From positions 1-8,429 of the forward strand of contig DAIDHU010000592.1 in NCBI GenBank assembly GCA_027451915.1: a stretch of 8,429 nt of DNA, written 5' to 3'. The notes under the pieces were generated by a model. The model was not told where the DNA came from, made no database searches, and worked only from the letters and a program-made list of their open reading frames with translations. This document shows, one piece after another, positions 1 to 6,053 of this stretch. A program made the position numbers and the translations under genes. The first letter of the stretch is position 1; each line of letters begins with the position of its first letter. Origin of the DNA: Thiomonas sp. Its GTDB lineage: Bacteria; Pseudomonadota; Gammaproteobacteria; Burkholderiales; Burkholderiaceae_C.

Positions 1-82
1 CATCATCCATTCGGCTCGCCGGCGCACGGGCCAAGGGTCCCAGGACCCGCAAGCGCCGGGGTCGCCGCTGACGAGTCCTTTC
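1..82. other. Upstream region of phaC, no gene assigned
   Basis: I see no convincing promoter or complete gene here. The phaC frame stays open to the window edge without an ATG, GTG or TTG before position 83. Another plus-strand frame ends with TGA at 69-71 after a very basic tail (KGPRTRKRRGRR). It could be the end of an upstream gene, but this is too short to call. An inverted repeat GGGTCC-CA-GGACCC lies at 35-48 and could be a small hairpin or protein site. The sequence before the phaC ATG has only a weak GAG at 73-75 as a ribosome-binding site. Confidence 0.4.
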
Positions 83-1852
83 ATGGCGCCCGATCCCACA
101 CGCCTCGTTGACCAGCCACAGGCCACCGAGGCCTTCGCCGAAGGCCTGCACCAGGCCTTCGCCAGCAGCCTGCGGGCCGCCGGGGCTCCCCTGTTCCGGC
201 TGGACCCGGCCCGCGTGGCCGACATCCAGGCCCGCTTCGGCAAGGAATACGCGGAACTCTGGGTCGGCCTGCTGGACGCCAGCGCCCAGCCCCCCGCGGT
301 GCGGGACCGCCGCTTCGCCAGCGAGGCCTGGCGCAGCAACCGCTTTTCCGCCTACACCGCGGCCCTGTACCTGCTGAATGCGCGTGCCCTGCTCGAACTG
401 AGCGACGCGGTGCAGGCGGACCCCAAGACCCAGCAGCGCATCCGCTTCGCGGTCCAGCAATGGGTGGACGCGGCCGCTCCCAGCAACCTCTGGGCCCTCA
501 ACCCCGACGCGATGGCCACGGCGATGCACAGCGGCGGCGAGAGCCTGCGCCGCGGCATGGACAACCTGCTGGGCGATCTGCTTCGGGGCAAGCTGACCCA
601 GACCGACGAAAGCCAGTTCGAGATCGGGCGCAACGTCGCCACCACCGAGGGCGCGGTGGTGTTCGAGAATCCCTGGTTCCAGCTCATCGACTACCGGCCG
701 CTGAAAAGCCAGGTGCACGAGCGCCCGCTGCTCATCGTGCCGCCCTGCATCAACAAGTACTACATCCTCGATCTGCAGCCCAGCAACTCCCTGGTGCGTT
801 TCGCGCTGCAGCAGGGCCACCGGGTACTGCTCATGTCCTGGCGCAATCCCGACGCCGAGTGCGGGCAATGGACCTGGGACGACTACATCGAACATGGCGT
901 GCTCGAGGCCGTGCGCGTGACCGGCGAGATCGCCGCCGCGGCCGGCGCCGCGCCTGCTTCCGCTGCGCGCAAGCGGGCCGCGGCGCCGCGGCCGGCAGAC
1001 GGCGGCATCAACGCCCTGGGCTTTTGCATCGGCGGCACCCTGCTGGGCACGGCGCTGGCGGTGCTGGCGCGGCGCGGGCAGCGCCCGGTGCACAGCGCCA
1101 CCTTCCTGACCACGCTGCTGGACTTCTCCGACACCGGCGTGCTCGACGTGTTCGTCGACGAGGCCCAGGTGGCCATGCGCGAGGCCACCATCGGACGCGG
1201 CGGGCTGCTCGCCGGGGCCGAGCTGGCGGCGGCCTTCTCCAGCCTGCGCCCCAACGACCTGACCTGGAACTACGTGGTGGGCAATTACCTGAAGGGGGAG
1301 ACGCCGCCGCCCTTCGACCTGCTGTACTGGAACGCCGACAGCACCAACCTGCCGGGCCCCTTCCTCGCCTGGTACCTGCGCAACACCTACCTGGAGAACA
1401 AGCTGCCCCAGGCCGATGCCCTGCGCGTGTGCGGCACACCGGTGGACCTGGGACGCATCGACATCCCCGCCTACGTGTACGCCTCCCGCGAGGACCACAT
1501 CGTGCCCTGGGGCACCGCCTACGCCTCGGCCCGGCGCCTGGGCGGGCCCACGCGCTTCGTGCTGGGCGCATCGGGCCACATCGCCGGGGTCATCAACCCT
1601 CCCGCGGGAGGCAAGCGCAGCCACTGGCTGCCCCCCGCGCCCAAGGGCGCGCGCAAGGCGCAGGCCCTGGTGGCCGACCCGCAGGCCTGGTTGCAGCGCG
1701 CCGAGGAGCGGGGGGGAAGCTGGTGGCCCGACTGGGCCGCCTGGCTGGCCGAGCAGGCCGGCCCCCTGCGGGAGGCGCCGCGCGCGTACGGAGGTGGGGG
1801 GCACGTCAAGATCGAGGCCGCACCGGGACGTTATGTTCGGGTTCGTGCCTGA
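83..1852 (+). CDS. phaC: Class I poly(3-hydroxyalkanoate) synthase PhaC
   Basis: This enzyme polymerises (R)-3-hydroxyacyl-CoA, mainly 3-hydroxybutyryl-CoA, into PHA on the granule surface, releasing CoA. The 589-residue product has an N-terminal PhaC domain (about 40-240) and an alpha/beta-hydrolase catalytic domain. The lipase-like box GFCIGG carries the nucleophile Cys315. Asp471 in SREDHIVPW and His499 in GASGHIAG complete the triad, corresponding to Cys319, Asp480 and His508 of the C. necator enzyme as I remember it. PPCINKYYILDLQP and the C-terminal SWWPDW block are also present. Length equals the C. necator protein, but only because two differences offset each other: the N-terminus is about 23 residues shorter, and an Ala/Pro/Arg-rich stretch (about 284-308) of about 20 extra residues precedes the nucleophile strand. 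The ATG at 83 is the first start codon in frame. Its ribosome-binding site is weak and the frame is open upstream, so the start is less certain than the function. It is first in the phaCAB operon. Confidence 0.96.
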   Translation: MAPDPTRLVDQPQATEAFAEGLHQAFASSLRAAGAPLFRLDPARVADIQARFGKEYAELWVGLLDASAQPPAVRDRRFASEAWRSNRFSAYTAALYLLNARALLELSDAVQADPKTQQRIRFAVQQWVDAAAPSNLWALNPDAMATAMHSGGESLRRGMDNLLGDLLRGKLTQTDESQFEIGRNVATTEGAVVFENPWFQLIDYRPLKSQVHERPLLIVPPCINKYYILDLQPSNSLVRFALQQGHRVLLMSWRNPDAECGQWTWDDYIEHGVLEAVRVTGEIAAAAGAAPASAARKRAAAPRPADGGINALGFCIGGTLLGTALAVLARRGQRPVHSATFLTTLLDFSDTGVLDVFVDEAQVAMREATIGRGGLLAGAELAAAFSSLRPNDLTWNYVVGNYLKGETPPPFDLLYWNADSTNLPGPFLAWYLRNTYLENKLPQADALRVCGTPVDLGRIDIPAYVYASREDHIVPWGTAYASARRLGGPTRFVLGASGHIAGVINPPAGGKRSHWLPPAPKGARKAQALVADPQAWLQRAEERGGSWWPDWAAWLAEQAGPLREAPRAYGGGGHVKIEAAPGRYVRVRA

Positions 1853-1853
1853 G

Positions 1854-1867
1854 CCCGCGCGAGCGGG
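1854..1867 (+). other. Small GCGA-loop hairpin after phaC
   Basis: CCCGC-GCGA-GCGGG starts two bases after the phaC stop codon. The 5-bp stem is capped by a GNRA-type tetraloop, and no T-tract follows, so it is unlikely to terminate transcription before phaA. It may stabilise or pause the message between phaC and phaA. At this GC content a short hairpin can also arise by chance. Confidence 0.35.
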
Positions 1868-1881
1868 ACCCTGGGCACATC

Positions 1882-1891
1882 GGAAATTTCC
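1882..1891. other. GGAAATTTCC palindrome between phaC and phaA
   Basis: A perfect 10-bp palindrome with an AT core sits in an otherwise very GC-rich spacer, followed by a pyrimidine-rich run (CTTTTCTTCC). It could be a protein-binding site or only an AT-rich patch that keeps the phaA ribosome-binding region unstructured. No function is shown. Confidence 0.3.
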
Positions 1892-1901
1892 TTTTCTTCC
1901 T

Positions 1902-1912
1902 GAGGCATGAGG
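1902..1912 (+). promoter_or_regulatory. phaA ribosome-binding region with two GAGG motifs
   Basis: GAGG occurs at 1902-1905, nine bases before the phaA ATG, and again at 1909-1912, two bases before it. The first is well placed. An ATG at 1907 lies between them but is out of the phaA frame. This supports the start at 1915. Confidence 0.55.
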
Positions 1913-1914
1913 CA

Positions 1915-3096
1915 ATGAGCGAAGACATCGTGATCGTTTCCGCCGTCCGTACCGGCGTCGGCAAGTTCGGCGGTTCGCTGGCGAAGATTCCAGCCGCGGA
2001 ACTGGGCGCGCTGGTGGTGCGCGAGGCCGTGGCGCGTGCCGGCATCGAGCCGGGCGCGGTCTCGGAGGTGATCCTGGGGCAGGTGCTGCAGGCCGGTTGC
2101 GGGCAGAACCCGGCCCGACAGGCCTCGATCAAGGGCGGCCTGCCCGACAGCGTGCCGGCGATGACCATCAACAAGGTCTGCGGCTCGGGACTGAAGGCGG
2201 TGATGCTGGCCGCGCAGGCGGTACGCGACGGGGACGCGGAGATCGTCGTGGCCGGCGGGCAGGAGAACATGAGCGCGGCCCCCCACGTGCTGCCCGGCTC
2301 GCGCGACGGCATGCGCATGGGCAACTGGAACCTGGTCGATACCATGGTGCACGACGGGCTGTGGGACGCCTTCAACCATTACCACATGGGCACCACGGCC
2401 GAGAACGTGGCGAAAAAGCACGGCATCACCCGCGAGATGCAGGACGCCTTCGCGGCGGCCAGCCAGAACAAGGCGGAGGCGGCGCAGAAGTCGGGGCGCT
2501 TCGCCGACGAGATCGTGCCGGTCATGCTGCCCCAGCGCAAGGGCGACCCGGTGGCCTTCGCCATGGACGAATTCGTGCGCGGGGGGGTCACCGCCGAGGC
2601 CCTGGCGGGTCTGCGCCCGGCCTTCGACAAGGCCGGCAGCGTCACCGCGGGCAATGCCTCCGGCCTGAACGACGGGGCCGCCGCCGTGGTGGTCATGCGC
2701 GCCAGTCGCGCGGCCGCGCTGGGGCTGCGCCCGCTGGCCAGCATCCGCGCCTACGCCAATGCGGGGCTGGATCCCGCCTACATGGGCATGGGCCCGGTGC
2801 CGGCATCCACGCGCTGCCTCTCGCGCGCGGGCTGGAAGCCGCAGGACCTGGACCTCATGGAGATCAACGAGGCCTTCGCCGCGCAGGCGCTGGCGGTGAA
2901 CCAGCAGATGGGCTGGGACACCTCGAAGGTCAATGTCAACGGCGGCGCCATCGCCATCGGCCACCCCATCGGCGCCAGCGGCTGCCGCATCCTGGTCACG
3001 CTGCTGCACGAGATGCAAAAGCGCGACGCCCGCAAGGGCCTGGCCTCGCTGTGCATCGGCGGCGGCATGGGGGTCGCGCTCGCCGTCGAGCGCTGA
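1915..3096 (+). CDS. phaA: Acetyl-CoA C-acetyltransferase PhaA (beta-ketothiolase)
   Basis: PhaA condenses two acetyl-CoA into acetoacetyl-CoA, the first step of PHB synthesis; it is a cytosolic, normally tetrameric thiolase. The 393-residue product has the same length as C. necator PhaA. The acyl-accepting Cys89 lies in NKVCGSG, NEAF is at 318-321, His350 lies in GHPIGASG, and the second catalytic Cys380 lies in SLCIGGGMG. These define the biosynthetic thiolase fold, with an N-terminal domain to about residue 265 followed by the C-terminal domain. A much longer reading frame runs upstream of the ATG through phaC, but it is only a GC-driven open shadow; homology begins at MSEDIVIVSAVRTG. The gene lies 62 bp after phaC with no terminator between, so co-transcription is expected. 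Degradative thiolase or FadA-like activity is less likely given the operon. Confidence 0.96.
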   Translation: MSEDIVIVSAVRTGVGKFGGSLAKIPAAELGALVVREAVARAGIEPGAVSEVILGQVLQAGCGQNPARQASIKGGLPDSVPAMTINKVCGSGLKAVMLAAQAVRDGDAEIVVAGGQENMSAAPHVLPGSRDGMRMGNWNLVDTMVHDGLWDAFNHYHMGTTAENVAKKHGITREMQDAFAAASQNKAEAAQKSGRFADEIVPVMLPQRKGDPVAFAMDEFVRGGVTAEALAGLRPAFDKAGSVTAGNASGLNDGAAAVVVMRASRAAALGLRPLASIRAYANAGLDPAYMGMGPVPASTRCLSRAGWKPQDLDLMEINEAFAAQALAVNQQMGWDTSKVNVNGGAIAIGHPIGASGCRILVTLLHEMQKRDARKGLASLCIGGGMGVALAVER

Positions 3097-3151
3097 ACAC
3101 GTCTGCCTCACCCGATCCGCCCGTCGCAAGGCCCACGAATCGCTAACGCTT

Positions 3152-3155
3152 GGAG
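3152..3155 (+). promoter_or_regulatory. phaB Shine-Dalgarno GGAG
   Basis: GGAG ends eight bases before the ATG at 3164. It supports that start rather than the in-frame upstream extension into the phaA-phaB spacer. The 67-bp spacer contains no recognisable terminator. Confidence 0.6.
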
Positions 3156-3163
3156 CAAAGCAC

Positions 3164-3904
3164 ATGGACAAGAAGATTGCATACGTCACCGGAGGCATGG
3201 GCGGCATCGGCACCGTGATCTGCCGCAGGCTGTGCGAGGCCGGCCACAAGGTGATCGCCGGTTGCGGACCCAATTCCCCGCGCAAGGACGGCTGGCTGCG
3301 CGACATGCGCGCGCAGGGCTTCGACGTATACGCCTCGGAGGGCAACGTGGCCGACTGGGAGTCGACCTGTTCGGCCTTCCAGCAGGTGTTCGCCGAGCAT
3401 GGGCGCGTGGATATCCTCGTCAACAACGCGGGCATCACGCGCGACGCGGTGTTCCGCAAGATGGGCTACGAAGACTGGGACCGCGTGATCAAGACCAATC
3501 TGTACTCGATGTTCAACGTCACCAAGCAGGTGATCGACGGCATGGTGGACAGGGGCTGGGGCCGCATCATCAACATCTCCTCGGTGAATGGCGAGAAGGG
3601 CCAGTTCGGCCAGACCAACTACTCGGCGGCCAAGGCGGGGATGCACGGCTTCACCATGGCCCTGGCGCAGGAGGTGGCCTCCAAGGGCGTGACCGTGAAC
3701 ACGGTCGCGCCGGGCTACATCATGACCGACATGGTCAAGGCGATCCGCCAGGACGTGATGGACAAGATCGTCGCGTCCATTCCGGTCAAGCGCCTCGGGC
3801 GTCCCGAGGAGGTCGCCTCCCTGGTGACCTGGCTGGCCAGCGAGGACGGCGCCTTCACCACCGGGGCCGAACTGTCGATCAACGGCGGCCTGCACATGAG
3901 TTGA
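3164..3904 (+). CDS. phaB: Acetoacetyl-CoA reductase PhaB (SDR family)
   Basis: PhaB reduces acetoacetyl-CoA to (R)-3-hydroxybutyryl-CoA, usually with NADPH, supplying the monomer for PhaC. The 246-residue protein is a classical short-chain dehydrogenase/reductase of the same length as C. necator PhaB. The cofactor-binding TGGMGGIG is at 9-16, NNAG follows in the middle of the fold, and the catalytic residues Ser140, Tyr153 and Lys157 (YSAAK) are intact. GCGPNSPRK after the second beta strand matches the NADPH-type PhaB sequence. The chain ends in the typical GGLHMS. Position 47 is Asp, where I remember Gln in the C. necator enzyme. FabG, the fatty-acid ketoreductase, is the nearest alternative, but the specific blocks FGQTNYSAAKAG and VKAIRQDV and the pha operon context favour PhaB. 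It is the third gene of phaCAB. Confidence 0.96.
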   Translation: MDKKIAYVTGGMGGIGTVICRRLCEAGHKVIAGCGPNSPRKDGWLRDMRAQGFDVYASEGNVADWESTCSAFQQVFAEHGRVDILVNNAGITRDAVFRKMGYEDWDRVIKTNLYSMFNVTKQVIDGMVDRGWGRIINISSVNGEKGQFGQTNYSAAKAGMHGFTMALAQEVASKGVTVNTVAPGYIMTDMVKAIRQDVMDKIVASIPVKRLGRPEEVASLVTWLASEDGAFTTGAELSINGGLHMS

Positions 3905-3926
3905 TCGCGCGTCCTCCGGGGCCCGG

Positions 3927-3944
3927 CCCGGGGGCGACCCCGGG
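3927..3944 (+). other. GCGA-loop hairpin after phaB
   Basis: CCCGGGG-GCGA-CCCCGGG is a perfect 7-bp stem with a GCGA tetraloop, 22 bases after the phaB stop. No T-tract follows directly, so it is not a standard intrinsic terminator. It could protect the phaCAB message 3' end or attenuate read-through into phaR. It shares the loop sequence of the shorter hairpin after phaC. Confidence 0.45.
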
Positions 3945-3979
3945 TACGCCCTGCGCGGCTTTTGTGGTTCAATCGATCA

Positions 3980-3996
3980 GCGGGCCCTGGGCCCGC
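3980..3996. promoter_or_regulatory. Perfect inverted repeat just upstream of phaR
   Basis: GCGGGCCC-T-GGGCCCGC is an 8-bp perfect inverted repeat with a single central base, ending 19 bp before the phaR ATG. PhaR proteins are known to repress their own gene in several bacteria, so this is a candidate operator by position. It does not resemble the TGC-rich sites I recall for Paracoccus PhaR, and a one-base loop argues for a DNA site rather than an RNA hairpin. Speculative. Confidence 0.35.
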
Positions 3997-4015
3997 ACCT
4001 TGCGCCAGGCCACCC

Positions 4016-4558
4016 ATGTCCCAGTCCGAAACCGCCGTTCGCGTCATCAAGAAGTACCCGAATCGCCGCCTGTACGACACCGAGACCAGTGCCTACATCA
4101 CGCTGGCCGACGTCAAGACCCTGGTGATGGAAGCGCAGCGTTTCGTCGTGCAGGACGCGAAGACCGGCGCCGACCTGACGCGCAGCATCCTGCTGCAGAT
4201 CATCCTGGAGGAGGAAGCCGGCGGCGTGCCGATGCTCAGCACCGCGATGCTGGAGCAGCTGATCCGTTTCTACGGGCACGCGATGCAGGGCATGATGGGC
4301 TCGTACCTGGAGAAGACCGTGCAGGCCTTCATTGACATCCAGGGCAAGCTGGCCGAGCAGTCCCGTGGCTTGTACGACAGCGGCAGCTTCAGCCCGGAGA
4401 TGTGGTCGCAGTTCCTCAGTGGCCAGGCCCCGATGCTGCAGGGCATGATGGGCAACTACCTGGAACAGAGCAAGAAACTGTACGTGCAGATGCAGGAGCA
4501 GATGCAGGAGCAGGCCAAGCAGATGATGGGCGCCTTCCAGGCGACTCCCAAGAAGTAG
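4016..4558 (+). CDS. phaR: PHA-responsive transcriptional repressor PhaR
   Basis: PhaR binds both DNA and PHA polymer. It represses the phasin gene and often itself until nascent granules titrate it away. The 180-residue protein starts with the hallmark IKKYPNRRLYDT (residues 11-22) of the PHB-accumulation regulator DNA-binding domain, which extends through LTRSILLQIILEEE to about residue 70. Two copies of the polymer-binding repeat follow: GHAMQGMMGSYLEK at 87-100 and QAPMLQGMMGNYLEQ at 137-151. A Gln/Met-rich amphipathic tail (VQMQEQMQEQ) ends the chain, as in C. necator PhaR (about 183 residues). The start at 4016 is chosen over an upstream in-frame ATG at 3962 because similarity begins just after it and an AGG lies six bases upstream. 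It follows phaB by 111 bp and may have its own promoter. No phasin gene is in the window. Confidence 0.95.
   Translation: MSQSETAVRVIKKYPNRRLYDTETSAYITLADVKTLVMEAQRFVVQDAKTGADLTRSILLQIILEEEAGGVPMLSTAMLEQLIRFYGHAMQGMMGSYLEKTVQAFIDIQGKLAEQSRGLYDSGSFSPEMWSQFLSGQAPMLQGMMGNYLEQSKKLYVQMQEQMQEQAKQMMGAFQATPKK
4487..4510 (+). repeat. 12-bp tandem repeat in the phaR tail
   Basis: CAGATGCAGGAG occurs twice in direct tandem (4487-4498 and 4499-4510), encoding QMQE-QMQE in the amphipathic C-terminal helix of PhaR. It preserves the reading frame. A similar QMQEQMQ segment exists in C. necator PhaR as I remember it, so it is probably a conserved structural feature rather than a recent expansion. Confidence 0.7.
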
Positions 4559-4615
4559 CCCCGCGCCAGCGCCGCACCGGCGCGCCCGCCTGCTGCCCTG
4601 GCGCGGCAAAGCGGC

Positions 4616-4621
4616 GACAAT
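4616..4621 (+). promoter_or_regulatory. Candidate -10 element of a leaderless rimO promoter
   Basis: GACAAT matches four of six bases of the sigma-70 -10 consensus and ends six bases before the rimO ATG, so transcription would begin at or next to the start codon. Between it and the ATG there is only GGGG, too close to act as a normal ribosome-binding site. No good -35 is visible (CTGCCC at 4593-4598 is weak). A leaderless transcript is therefore possible but unproven. Confidence 0.35.
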
Positions 4622-4627
4622 AGGGGC

Positions 4628-6013
4628 ATGTCCGACATTTCCGCCCCCTCATCCTCCGCGCCGCGCATCGGTTTCGTCTCCCTGGGCTGCCCGAAGGCCC
4701 TGGTCGATTCCGAGCGCATCGTCTCCCAGCTCCGCGCCGAGGGCTACGAGACCAGCTCCAGCTATGCCGGCGCCGACCTGGTGATCGTCAATACCTGCGG
4801 TTTCATCGACGAGGCCGTGCAGGAAAGCCTGGACGCCATCGGCGAGGCCCTGCACGAGAACGGGCGCGTGCTGGTCACCGGCTGCCTGGGCGCGCGCAAG
4901 GACGAGCAGGGCGACAACCTGGTGCGCAAGGTGCATCCCAAGGTGCTGGCCGTCACCGGCCCGCAAGCCACCGAGGAAGTGCTGCGCCACGTGCACGACA
5001 GCCTGCCCCGGCCGCACGATCCCTTCGTCGACCTGCTGCCCCCGGGCGGGCTCAAGCTGACGCCGCGGCACTACGCCTATCTCAAGATCGCCGAGGGCTG
5101 CAACCAGAGCTGCAGCTTCTGCATCATTCCCAGCATGCGCGGCAAGCTGGTGTCGCGCCCCATCGGGGAGGTGCTGGACGAGGCCCAGGCGCTGCTGCAG
5201 GCCGGCGTGCGCGAACTCCTGGTGGTGAGCCAGGACACGGCCGCCTACGGCTCCGACCTGAAGTACCGTACCGGCTTCTGGCAGGGCCGGCCCGTGCGCA
5301 CCCGATTCGCCGAACTGGTGCAGGCCCTGGCCGGCCTGGCCGAGCAGCATGATGCCTGGGTGCGCCTGCATTACATCTACCCCTATCCGCATGTGGACGA
5401 GGTGCTGCCGGTGATGGCGCAGGGGCGCGTGCTGCCGTACCTGGACGTGCCCTTGCAGCATGCCCATCCGCAGGTGCTCAGGCGCATGCGCCGCCCGGCC
5501 GGCGGCGAGCGCGCGCTCGAGCGCATCGCGCGCTGGCGCGAAGCCTGTCCCGACATCGCGATCCGCTCCACCTTCATCGCGGGCTTTCCGGGCGAGACCG
5601 AGGAGGAGTTCGAGGCCTTGCTGGATTTCGCGCGTCGCGCCGCGATCGACCGCGTGGGCTGCTTCGCCTACTCGCCTGTGCAGGGCGCCGCGGCCAATGC
5701 GTTGCCCGGAGCCCTGCCCGACGAGGTGCGTGCGCAACGCCAGGCCCGGTTCATGGAAGTGGCCGAACAGGTCTCGGTGCAGCGACTGCGCGCCCGCATC
5801 GGTCAGGACCTGCGCGTGCTGGTCGACCAGGCCGGGCGCGACGGCGCCAGCGCGCGCAGTTATGCCGAGGCGCCGGAGATCGACGGAAAGGTGCTGATCG
5901 CCGCGCCGTCGAAGCCCTCGGCGCGCATGCGGCTGGCCCAGTCCACCGGGCAGTTCCTGCGCGCCCGCGTGGTGGGCACCCGCGGCCACGACCTGCTGGC
6001 CGAGCTGATCTGA
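4628..6013 (+). CDS. rimO: Ribosomal protein S12 methylthiotransferase RimO
   Basis: RimO is a radical-SAM enzyme that adds a methylthio group to the beta-carbon of a conserved aspartate in ribosomal protein S12. The 461-residue protein has the N-terminal methylthiotransferase (UPF0004) domain with the auxiliary-cluster cysteines Cys21 (SLGCPKA), Cys57 (NTCGF) and Cys86 (TGCLGA). The radical-SAM CxxxCxxC motif follows at Cys158, Cys162 and Cys165 (GCNQSCSFC), and a C-terminal TRAM domain spans roughly residues 390-455. SLGCPKALVDSE and CIIPSMRG favour RimO over the tRNA-modifying MiaB. Length is close to the family norm (E. coli RimO about 441), with a short Ser/Pro/Ala N-terminal extension. 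It follows phaR by 69 bp; this linkage is common in Burkholderiales as I know it, and no functional tie to PHA is implied. The ATG at 4628 lacks a good ribosome-binding site. Confidence 0.96.
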   Translation: MSDISAPSSSAPRIGFVSLGCPKALVDSERIVSQLRAEGYETSSSYAGADLVIVNTCGFIDEAVQESLDAIGEALHENGRVLVTGCLGARKDEQGDNLVRKVHPKVLAVTGPQATEEVLRHVHDSLPRPHDPFVDLLPPGGLKLTPRHYAYLKIAEGCNQSCSFCIIPSMRGKLVSRPIGEVLDEAQALLQAGVRELLVVSQDTAAYGSDLKYRTGFWQGRPVRTRFAELVQALAGLAEQHDAWVRLHYIYPYPHVDEVLPVMAQGRVLPYLDVPLQHAHPQVLRRMRRPAGGERALERIARWREACPDIAIRSTFIAGFPGETEEEFEALLDFARRAAIDRVGCFAYSPVQGAAANALPGALPDEVRAQRQARFMEVAEQVSVQRLRARIGQDLRVLVDQAGRDGASARSYAEAPEIDGKVLIAAPSKPSARMRLAQSTGQFLRARVVGTRGHDLLAELI

Positions 6014-6026
6014 GTCCGCGCGGGCA

Positions 6027-6043
6027 GGGGCCGGGCCGGCCCC
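6027..6043. other. GC hairpin between convergent rimO and permease genes
   Basis: GGGGCC-GGGCC-GGCCCC forms a 6-bp stem in the 40-bp gap between two convergent stop codons. There is no T-tract on either strand, so terminator function is doubtful. It is the only structured element in the gap. Confidence 0.3.
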
Positions 6044-6053
6044 CGGGGATGGT

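Noticed and set aside
2..71. Possible C-terminus of an upstream gene ending KGPRTRKRRGRR then TGA
   Set aside because: Only about 23 codons are visible with no recognisable family. Basic tails appear easily in GC-rich shadow frames.
460..1914. Long upstream extension of the phaA reading frame (an 878-residue open frame overlapping phaC)
   Set aside because: The upstream part is a second-frame reading of phaC made of Arg/Ala/Gly/Pro-rich low-complexity sequence. Thiolase homology and the ribosome-binding site begin at 1915.
1831..3459. 542-residue open frame on the minus strand opposite phaA and phaB
   Set aside because: It is antisense to two certain genes and rich in His, Arg, Ala and Gly, as GC-biased third positions produce. 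No domain is recognisable.
4649..5989. 446-residue open frame on the minus strand opposite rimO
   Set aside because: It mirrors rimO almost exactly and has shadow-like composition (His/Ala/Gly/Gln-rich). rimO has complete catalytic motifs.
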